A DNA stretch of 64,000 bases from Aliamphritea hakodatensis (lineage in GTDB: Bacteria > Pseudomonadota > Gammaproteobacteria > Pseudomonadales > Balneatricaceae). Below the pieces are notes generated by a model. It saw only the letters and a program-made list of their open reading frames with translations, was not told where the DNA came from and did not search any database. The position numbers and the translations under genes were made by a program. Shown here piece by piece: positions 58,098 through 64,000 of the stretch. Positions within the stretch are counted from its first letter, which is position 1. Every line of letters begins with the position of its first letter. The stretch spans positions 4,650,001 to 4,714,000 of the forward strand of contig NZ_AP025281.1 in NCBI RefSeq assembly GCF_024347195.1, written 5' to 3'.

Positions 58098-58631
58098 ATG
58101 ACCACCATAGTATCAGTACGACGCGGCAACCAGGTTGTTGTCGGCGGCGACGGCCAGGTATCCCTCGGCAACACCGTAATGAAAGGGACCGCCCGTAAAG
58201 TACGCCAGTTACCTAAGCATCAGGTAATTACCGGTTTCGCAGGCAGCACAGCCGACGCTATCACCCTGCTGGATCTGTTCGAGCAGCAGCTGGACAAACA
58301 CCAGGGCAACATCTTCAATTCAGTGGTTCATCTGGCCCGCGAATGGCGCAGCGACCGCGTACTGCGCAAACTGGAAGCGCTGATGCTGGTTGCCAACAAA
58401 GAAAAGACTTACCTGATTTCCGGCAGCGGCGACATCATCGAACCGGAAGACGGCGTCATCGCCATCGGTTCCGGCGGCAACTTTGCACTGGCCTCCGCCC
58501 GTGCACTGGTCGACAACACCGAACTGCCCGCCCGTGACATCGTTGAAAAAAGCCTGCAGATCGCCGCAGACATCTGCGTATTCACCAACGCCAACCTGAC
58601 TATCGAACAGCTTGAAGCAGAAACTGCTTAA
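58098..58631 (+). CDS. hslV: ATP-dependent protease, peptidase subunit HslV
   Basis: 177 residues from ATG 58098 (M-TTIVSVRRGNQVVVGGDGQ). After Met removal the N-terminal Thr is the catalytic nucleophile, which fixes the start. Conserved GNTVMKGTARKVR, GFAGSTADA and AIGSGGNFALASARAL. Forms double hexameric rings capped by HslU. Confidence 0.97.
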   Translation: MTTIVSVRRGNQVVVGGDGQVSLGNTVMKGTARKVRQLPKHQVITGFAGSTADAITLLDLFEQQLDKHQGNIFNSVVHLAREWRSDRVLRKLEALMLVANKEKTYLISGSGDIIEPEDGVIAIGSGGNFALASARALVDNTELPARDIVEKSLQIAADICVFTNANLTIEQLEAETA

Positions 58632-58652
58632 GCGACGCCGGAGCTTTTTATA

Positions 58653-59981
58653 ATGTCTAACATGACCCCCCGCGAAATTGTTCACGAACTGGACCGCCAC
58701 ATCGTCGGTCAGGACGACGCCAAGCGCGCCGTTGCCATCGCCCTGCGTAACCGCTGGCGTCGCATGCAGCTGGATGCCGAGCTGCGCGTTGAAGTAACCC
58801 CGAAAAACATTCTGATGATCGGCCCGACCGGTGTCGGTAAAACCGAGATCGCCCGCCGTCTGGCCAAGCTGGCCAACGCCCCCTTCATCAAAATTGAAGC
58901 GACGAAATTCACCGAAGTAGGCTACGTAGGCCGCGACGTTGAAACCATTATTCGCGACCTGATGGACACCGCCATCACCATGCTGCGTGAACAGGAAATG
59001 GAAAAAGTCCGTTTCCGTGCAGAAGATGCCGCGGAAGAGCGCATTCTGGACGCCCTGCTGCCACCGGCCCGCCCGACAGGCTTCGACCAGCCGGAAGAAA
59101 AGCAGGACAGCGCCACCCGTCAGCTGTTTCGCAAGCAACTGCGTGAAGGCAAGCTGGACGACAAAGAAATTGAAATTGAACTGAGCCAGCCGCAAATGGG
59201 CGTGGAAATCATGGCCCCGCCGGGCATGGAAGAAATGACCAACCAGCTGCAGAGCATGTTCTCTAACCTGGGTAACAACCAGGCCAAGCCGCGCCGCGTG
59301 AAAGTCAAAGAAGCCCTGAAACAGGCAATTGACGAAGAAGCCGCGAAAATGGTCAACGACGACGACCTCAAGCAAATGGCCGTTGAAGCCGTTGAGCAGA
59401 ACGGTATCGTCTTCCTGGATGAGATCGACAAGGTATGTAAGCGTGAAGGCCAGGGTGCAGATGTTTCCCGTGAAGGTGTACAGCGCGACCTGCTGCCACT
59501 GATCGAAGGCAGCACCGTGTCCACCAAGTACGGCATGATCAAGACCGACCACATTCTGTTCATCGCCTCCGGTGCCTTCCATCTGGCCAAGCCGTCAGAC
59601 CTGATTCCGGAACTGCAGGGCCGCCTGCCGATCCGCGTTGAACTGAACGCCCTGACGCCGGACGACTTCCGCCGCATCCTGACCGAACCAAGCGCCTCAC
59701 TGACTGAACAGTACCGCGCCCTGCTGGCCACCGAAGGCCTGACCGTTACCTTCGTGGAAGACGGCATCAACCGTCTGGCAGAGCTGGCATTCGAGATCAA
59801 TGAACGCACCGAAAACATCGGGGCACGCCGCCTGCACACCATGCTGGAACGCCTGCTGGAAGAAGTCTCTTTCACGGCCTCCGACAAAGACGGCCAGACC
59901 ATTGAAATCAACCGGGCCTATGTCGACGAGCAACTGGGTGAACTGAGCCAGAACGAAGATCTGAGTCACTACATCCTGTAA
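58653..59981 (+). CDS. hslU: ATP-dependent protease, ATPase subunit HslU
   Basis: 442 residues. AAA+ unfoldase: MTPREIVHELDRHIVGQDDA, Walker A GPTGVGKTEIARRLA, pore motif GYVGRDVE, intermediate I-domain (about 110-230), Walker B VFLDEIDKVC, and C-terminal LSHYIL that inserts into HslV. Follows hslV by 21 bp. Confidence 0.98.
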   Translation: MSNMTPREIVHELDRHIVGQDDAKRAVAIALRNRWRRMQLDAELRVEVTPKNILMIGPTGVGKTEIARRLAKLANAPFIKIEATKFTEVGYVGRDVETIIRDLMDTAITMLREQEMEKVRFRAEDAAEERILDALLPPARPTGFDQPEEKQDSATRQLFRKQLREGKLDDKEIEIELSQPQMGVEIMAPPGMEEMTNQLQSMFSNLGNNQAKPRRVKVKEALKQAIDEEAAKMVNDDDLKQMAVEAVEQNGIVFLDEIDKVCKREGQGADVSREGVQRDLLPLIEGSTVSTKYGMIKTDHILFIASGAFHLAKPSDLIPELQGRLPIRVELNALTPDDFRRILTEPSASLTEQYRALLATEGLTVTFVEDGINRLAELAFEINERTENIGARRLHTMLERLLEEVSFTASDKDGQTIEINRAYVDEQLGELSQNEDLSHYIL

Positions 59982-60044
59982 CGCCAGAGCCTGAACACAC
60001 AGCAACCTGACCGGCCCCGCCGGTCAGGTTGCCGGAGCATGACC

Positions 60045-60419
60045 ATGAGTAAATTCCCACAAGATATAAAGCTGCATCAGAAGTCCCGCACGCTGGAACT
60101 CATATACCCCGGTGAAACCTATGAACTGACAGCCGAATACCTGCGGGTACACTCGCCGTCTGCAGAAGTGCGCGGCCACGGTAAAGGTCAGGAAGTGCTG
60201 CAAACCGGTAAGCAGTTTGTTGGCATTAAAGGCATTGAACCCAGCGGTAACTACGCCCTGAAGATCATCTACGATGACGGTCACGACAGCGGCCTATACA
60301 CCTGGGACTACCTCTACGAACTGTGCACTAATCAACAGGCCTACTGGGATAAATACCTGCAGGACCTCGCCGACGCCGGTGAAACCCGCAACAACAATAT
60401 GATCGCCCGCGGCCTCTGA
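60045..60419 (+). CDS. DUF971 / GBBH-like N-terminal domain protein
   Basis: 124 residues from ATG 60045 (CGGAG seven bases upstream). Single DUF971 domain (KSRTLELIYPGETYELTAEY, LRVHSPSAE, IDD-like IIYDDGHDSGLYTWDYLYEL), the module also found at the N-terminus of gamma-butyrobetaine hydroxylase. The function of the free-standing form is unknown. It follows hslU, as in Pseudomonas, but the polyhydroxyalkanoate genes found next there are absent. Confidence 0.9.
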   Translation: MSKFPQDIKLHQKSRTLELIYPGETYELTAEYLRVHSPSAEVRGHGKGQEVLQTGKQFVGIKGIEPSGNYALKIIYDDGHDSGLYTWDYLYELCTNQQAYWDKYLQDLADAGETRNNNMIARGL

Positions 60420-60555
60420 ACGCTGACGATCCCCCCTCCGGTGCCACTGCGCACCGGAGAATTCCCCATCTCCTTTGACATAAACCAAGACAAGCGCAAC
60501 ACAGCTCTGTAAAATCCCCACCTAATTAGAAGCGCTTTATTCAGACAGGCCCGCC

Positions 60556-61317
60556 ATGACCGATCAGAAGAAATCCCAGGACCAGACACACTTTGGTTTT
60601 GAACAAGTAAATGTGGACGAAAAAGCCGGCAAAGTTGCGGACGTATTTCACTCCGTTGCCAGCAAATACGACGTCATGAACGACCTGATGTCTGGCGGCG
60701 TTCACCGGATCTGGAAAAAGCTGACCATCGAACAGAGCGGCGTACGCCGTGGCCATCAGGTACTGGACATTGCCGGCGGCACCGGCGACCTGACCATGCG
60801 TTTCTCCCGCCTGGTGGGCAGCGAAGGTAAAGTGGTTCTGGCGGACATCAACGACTCCATGCTGAAAGTCGGCCGCGACCGCTTAATGGACCGTGGCATT
60901 ACCGGCAACGTTGAATTCGTACAGGCCAACGCTGAAGCCCTGCCCTTCCCGGACAACAGCTTCAACTGCATTACCATTGCCTTCGGCCTGCGTAACGTCA
61001 CCGACAAAGACAAAGCACTGGCCTCCATGGCACGGGTACTCAAGCCCGGCGGTAAACTGATGGTGCTGGAATTCTCCAAAACGGAAAACCCGCTGCTGAC
61101 TAAAGTGTACGACACCTACTCCTTCAGCCTGCTGCCGAAAATCGGCAAGATGATCACCGGCGATGAAGACAGCTACCGTTACCTGGCGGAATCCATCCGT
61201 ATGCACCCGGATCAGGAAACCCTCAAAGACATGATGACCAATGCCGGCCTGGTACAGTGTAAATACCAGAACATGACCGGCGGCATCGTTGCCCTGCACA
61301 CCGGCATCAAGCCGTAA
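60556..61317 (+). CDS. ubiE: Ubiquinone/menaquinone C-methyltransferase UbiE
   Basis: 253 residues. FGFEQVNVDEKAGKVADVFH, SAM-binding VLDIAGGTGDLTMRFSRL, LPFPDNSFNCITIAFGLRNV and MVLEFSKTENPLL are UbiE/COQ5 signatures. C-methylates the quinone ring. ubiJ starts 4 bp later. Confidence 0.97.
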   Translation: MTDQKKSQDQTHFGFEQVNVDEKAGKVADVFHSVASKYDVMNDLMSGGVHRIWKKLTIEQSGVRRGHQVLDIAGGTGDLTMRFSRLVGSEGKVVLADINDSMLKVGRDRLMDRGITGNVEFVQANAEALPFPDNSFNCITIAFGLRNVTDKDKALASMARVLKPGGKLMVLEFSKTENPLLTKVYDTYSFSLLPKIGKMITGDEDSYRYLAESIRMHPDQETLKDMMTNAGLVQCKYQNMTGGIVALHTGIKP

Positions 61318-61321
61318 GCCA

Positions 61322-61951
61322 ATGGCTGCTGAACTGTTTGGCGCTACCCTGCTGACACTGGCAGAAGCCGCGGTAAACCCGCTGCTCTGCCGCAACCCGG
61401 ACATTGCCCGGCGGCTGGCCCGGTTAAACGGCAAGATCATTGCGGTTGAACTCACCGACGCCAACCTGCACCTCTCCATTCAGCCGCACGCGTCTGGCCT
61501 GCAAATGGACCTGATGCAGCGGGACGATGCCGACGTGACCCTCAGCGGCACCTGTGGTGACTTTCTGACCCTGTTAAGCAGTAAAGACCAGCAGGACGCT
61601 ATGTTCGGCAAAAGCATCCGCATCAGCGGCGAGAGCGCTCTGGCGACCCGCTTCACCAACATTCTGAAAGACGCCGCACTGGACTGGGAAGGCATTCTCG
61701 CCAGCATCATCGGCGACTTACCCGCTGGCCAGCTGGCCGCCTTTATCCGCTACAAGGCCAACTTCTACCTGCAGGCAGGCCAAAGCCTGAAGCTGAATCT
61801 GGAAGAATATCTTAAAGAAGAAATACACCTGTTACCGACCCGCCCGGAAATCGAGCATTTCCTGAATCAGGTCGGTAAGGTAAGACAGGGCACGGACCGT
61901 ATCGAAGCCCGCATTGCCCAGCTGCAGAGCAAACTCGACAGCCGCGGCTAA
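61322..61951 (+). CDS. ubiJ: Ubiquinone biosynthesis accessory factor UbiJ
   Basis: 209 residues from ATG 61322 (MAAELFGATLLTLAEAAVNP). SCP2 sterol-carrier-like domain (residues about 15-120; DADVTLSGTCGDFLTLLSS) and a helical C-terminus (HLLPTRPEIEHFLNQVGKVR). Binds quinone intermediates in the Ubi complex. UbiB, normally next, is missing here; a convergent hemJ follows. Confidence 0.93.
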   Translation: MAAELFGATLLTLAEAAVNPLLCRNPDIARRLARLNGKIIAVELTDANLHLSIQPHASGLQMDLMQRDDADVTLSGTCGDFLTLLSSKDQQDAMFGKSIRISGESALATRFTNILKDAALDWEGILASIIGDLPAGQLAAFIRYKANFYLQAGQSLKLNLEEYLKEEIHLLPTRPEIEHFLNQVGKVRQGTDRIEARIAQLQSKLDSRG

Positions 61952-61967
61952 CCGTTGTGGCAACGCC

Positions 61968-62381
61968 TCAGAACGGCTTCACCACCACAAAAATCAGAAT
62001 TGGAATAAAGATCAGCAACGGCAATTCGTTGAATAAACGGAAATAGCGCCCGCTGCGGTTTAACGTGCCTGCACGCAGCTTTTGCAGGTACTGGCGGCAC
62101 CACAGATGGTAGCCGATCAGTAACAGCACAAAGGTCAGCTTGGCATGCAACCAGCCACCGCTGAAGCCATAGCCCAGCCACAGCCAGATACCTAAGCCCA
62201 GCGTGAACACCGCCATGAGGGTCATAAAGCCATACAGCTTGCCAGCCATGATCTCCAGCCGGGCCACATCCTGACCGGCCTCGCGGCCTTCCACGTAATG
62301 CACAAAAATACGCGGCAGGTAGAAAATGCCAGCCATCCAGCTCGTCATTGCCAGAATATGAAAAGTCTTTATCCACAACAT
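61968..62381 (-). CDS. hemJ: Protoporphyrinogen oxidase HemJ (CopD-like)
   Basis: 137 residues, four membrane helices, with the HemJ features: MLWIKTFHILAMTSWMAGIF with the conserved His, FYLPRIFVHY, the conserved Arg-rich loop and a final RYFRLFNELPLLIFIPIL. Oxidises protoporphyrinogen IX in heme synthesis. Its first 13 codons and upstream DNA belong to an 87-bp tandem repeat. No strong ribosome site precedes ATG 62381 (only TTTGGATTATTAACCG). Convergent with ubiJ. Confidence 0.9.
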   Translation of the reverse strand: MLWIKTFHILAMTSWMAGIFYLPRIFVHYVEGREAGQDVARLEIMAGKLYGFMTLMAVFTLGLGIWLWLGYGFSGGWLHAKLTFVLLLIGYHLWCRQYLQKLRAGTLNRSGRYFRLFNELPLLIFIPILIFVVVKPF

Positions 62382-62555
62382 CGGTTAATAATCCAAATAA
62401 AAAATACCGGCCATGCTCATTCAAGAGCGCGTCATTACCAGAGTGTGAAACGTCTTAATCCACAACATCGGTTAATAATCCAAATAAAAAATACCGGCCA
62501 TGCCGATTCAAGAGCGCGTCATTGCCAGAATATGAAAAGTCTTTATCCACAACAT
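62344..62555. repeat. 87-bp tandem repeat (2.4 copies) spanning the hemJ start
   Basis: Units begin at 62344, 62431 and 62518, exactly 87 bp apart; the third is cut after 38 bp. Each unit contains, on the minus strand, the first 13 codons of hemJ. In the outer two copies the frame then meets TGA (TTT-CAT-ATT... to CGC-TCT-TGA), giving 15-residue peptides. Copies 1 and 2 differ by a few substitutions, three of five in the coding part silent. Confidence 0.92.
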
Positions 62556-62582
62556 TTAATATCAGTCCCGATCAGACAACAC

Positions 62583-63245
62583 TTACAGAATATGGGTTTC
62601 TACCCGCAGCAGATCCGCCAGCTCAAGCAGCAAGCGGTCACCGGGGTTAATGGCACCGACACCGGCAGGCGTGCCGGTCATCACCACATCGCCGGGTAAC
62701 AGGGTAAAGTGGTGGCTCATGTAGGCGATCAGGGCATAAATCTTATGCACCATCAGGCGGCTGCTGCCGGCCTGGCGCAACTCACCGTTCACCGTCAGGC
62801 TCAGGCTGACATCATCAATATCGGCAACCGCCGCCGGCTCCACAAAGGCAGACAGCGGGCAGGAGGCATCAAACGCCTTGGCTTTTTCCCACGGGTAGCC
62901 GCGCTCTTTCAGCTTGCTTTGCAGGTCACGCAGGGTTAAATCCAGCCCCAGACCGATGCCGGCAATGGCCCCTTCCACCACAAACTTATTGGCATTCTTC
63001 AGGGGTTCGCCGATCAGAATCGCGATCTCAGTTTCGTAGTGGACTTCGCCGTAATCCAGCGGAATTTCCAGCGGTTCAGCCATATCGGCCACCGCGGTGG
63101 AAGGTTTCATAAACAACATAGGCTGGCTGGGCACCGGGTTATCCAGCTCGGCGGCATGTTCGGCATAGTTACGGCCAACACAGATCACTTTACCCACCGG
63201 CAGATCAACGGCGGTACCATCTACGTACTGATGTTTATATTGCAT
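62583..63245 (-). CDS. Fumarylacetoacetate hydrolase family protein (YcgM-like)
   Basis: 220 residues. FAH C-terminal fold: VICVGRNYAEHAAELDN, MLFMKPSTAV, metal ligands in EVHYETEIAILIG (Glu-x-Glu), GLDLTLRDLQ, GYPWEKAKAFD, and DVVMTGTPAGVGAINPGD. Members act as acylpyruvate hydrolases or oxaloacetate decarboxylases; the substrate is unknown. Upstream of hemJ on the same strand, separated by the repeat array. Confidence 0.92.
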   Translation of the reverse strand: MQYKHQYVDGTAVDLPVGKVICVGRNYAEHAAELDNPVPSQPMLFMKPSTAVADMAEPLEIPLDYGEVHYETEIAILIGEPLKNANKFVVEGAIAGIGLGLDLTLRDLQSKLKERGYPWEKAKAFDASCPLSAFVEPAAVADIDDVSLSLTVNGELRQAGSSRLMVHKIYALIAYMSHHFTLLPGDVVMTGTPAGVGAINPGDRLLLELADLLRVETHIL

Positions 63246-63494
63246 CGTGAATCCCGTTCTGTTGTTTATGCGCCAAGATCATACTCCCCCCCTATACAGA
63301 CCTCAACGCACAGTTAGTCATACAAGTGCCCAAAGCTGCCAAGAAAACACTCAGCAAAAGCCCCCAGTAAAACCGCCGCGCCATCGCCAGCCCGGCCACA
63401 ACCGGGCCGAACACGACATAGCCACTACTCAGCCGTGACAACACCGGTTGGAATACCTATTATTGGCCCACATTTAATTAACAGGAATACCGCC

Positions 63495-63776
63495 ATGTTA
63501 CAGGTAAACGAATATTTTGAAGGCGCCGTAAAATCTATCGGCTTTGAAAACGGTGAAGGTCAGGTAACGTCCGGTGTAATGGCCGCCGGCGAATACACCT
63601 TCGGTACCTCACAGGACGAACTGATGAAAGTCATGAGCGGTGAACTGATTGTTAAACTGCCAGGTTCTGATGAATGGCAGACATTCGCTTCCGGCAGCGA
63701 ATTCAACGTTGCGGCTAACCAGTCTTTCGACGTGAAGGTAGCAGCCCCAACTGCCTACCTGTGCTACTACAGCTAA
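63495..63776 (+). CDS. ppnP: Pyrimidine/purine nucleoside phosphorylase PpnP
   Basis: 93 residues from ATG 63495 (AGGAATACCGCC upstream; the frame extends to 63435 without homology). Single small cupin: MLQVNEYFEGAVKSIGFE, VMAAGEYTFGTSQDELMKVM, SGELIVKLPG, FDVKVAAPTAYLCYYS. Splits nucleosides with phosphate. Monocistronic, with its own terminator. Confidence 0.96.
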   Translation: MLQVNEYFEGAVKSIGFENGEGQVTSGVMAAGEYTFGTSQDELMKVMSGELIVKLPGSDEWQTFASGSEFNVAANQSFDVKVAAPTAYLCYYS

Positions 63777-63792
63777 GCGACTCTGGCTGAAG

Positions 63793-63825
63793 AGCCGGTC
63801 CGCTATACTGCGGGCCGGTTTTCTT
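63793..63825 (+). terminator. Terminator of ppnP
   Basis: CCGGTCCGC-TATACT-GCGGGCCGG (one G-T pair) followed by TTTTCTT. Confidence 0.85.
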
Positions 63826-63867
63826 AGCAGCAAACCTGCTAAAGCCCACATCCCCTTAAAAGGAGGA

Positions 63868-64000
63868 TCAGGCTCTACTAACTCCCCGTTTAGACTCCCA
63901 TCGGGCTTTAACATCTGCATGATCAATAAGACGCCCCTCATCAGCAGCCTGAATACCTTGCCCCACTTCAAGAACAAACCGGCCTTCACCTGCGACGTAT
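63868..64000 (-). CDS. C-terminal fragment of a probable type II antitoxin
   Basis: 43 codons to TGA at 63868, continuing past the window edge. The tail VLEVGQGIQAADEGRLIDHA then DVKARWESKRG resembles the flexible C-terminus of ParD/RelB/CopG-like antitoxins (pattern GxxAADEGR.I.H.DVKA). Codon choice (AGT-AGA, CGG-GGA) differs from the neighbours, which suits a transferred module. The toxin, usually overlapping downstream, is not visible between here and ppnP, so it could lie upstream or be absent. Confidence 0.5.
   Translation of the reverse strand, partial: YVAGEGRFVLEVGQGIQAADEGRLIDHADVKARWESKRGVSRA

Noticed and set aside
62344..62555. Repeat array considered as CRISPR
   Set aside because: Units are contiguous 87-bp tandem copies with no spacers and contain the hemJ start; no cas genes.
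63858..63870. AAAAGGAGG, a perfect plus-strand Shine-Dalgarno
   Set aside because: No start codon or open frame follows it within usable distance.

Overview
The window reads as a chromosomal segment of a marine gammaproteobacterium, most likely of the Oceanospirillaceae type (Neptunomonas/Amphritea/Marinobacterium-like). This is an inference from gene order and protein character, not from a database search. The blocks infB-nusA-rimP-tRNA-fMet-tRNA-Leu-secG-tpiA-glmM-folP-ftsH-rlmE / yhbY / greA-carB-carA, malic enzyme-rpmE / priA-argS-SPOR-hslV-hslU-DUF971-ubiE-ubiJ and yqiA-parE-parC resemble the Pseudomonas/Oceanospirillales arrangement. Coding density is high. No insertion sequence, prophage, rRNA operon or CRISPR array was seen.

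Layout. 1-14.9 kb is an almost entirely minus-strand housekeeping block for translation, transcription elongation, cell wall and folate precursors, membrane proteolysis and carbamoyl phosphate. 15-20.3 kb is more accessory: a chemoreceptor, an SbmA/BacA-type peptide importer and two tandem secreted trypsin-like proteases. 20.45-20.85 kb is a tRNA cluster (Ser, Asn, Lys, Lys). 21-27 kb carries a CvfB-like S1 protein, a thiolase-fold protein, a probable Fur-controlled small RNA, a dehydrogenase-SelD fusion and a periplasmic MsrA-MsrB fusion. 27-32.6 kb holds a GIY-YIG-like protein with a Lys/Ala-rich repeat tail, an aminotransferase/BKACE catabolic pair with a divergent LysR regulator, and a small exported protein. 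32.8-37.7 kb is a complete branched-chain amino-acid ABC transporter (livKHMGF). 38-43.2 kb encodes topoisomerase IV and YqiA. 43.4-49.3 kb has an IlvY-like regulator, a thioesterase, a degenerate subtilase, PhnN, a small membrane protein and acetolactate synthase (ilvIH). 49.7-64 kb returns to housekeeping genes and ends with HemJ, an FAH-family hydrolase, PpnP and the tail of a probable antitoxin gene.

The most interesting material is non-coding. (i) A Fur-box promoter at 23.2 kb drives a predicted ~155-nt RNA with three hairpins and an intrinsic terminator. (ii) The carAB leader has a promoter, a 25-codon reading frame and an intrinsic terminator inside that frame, similar in plan to the pyrBI attenuator. 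(iii) The 5' end of hemJ lies in an 87-bp tandem repeat, which leaves two truncated copies of its start upstream. (iv) The tRNA-fMet-rimP spacer contains two tandem terminators and several perfect hairpins. (v) A short reading frame with a strong ribosome site precedes the malic enzyme gene. (vi) A sigma-32-like promoter precedes hslVU. All were read by eye; none has been tested by folding, alignment or expression data.
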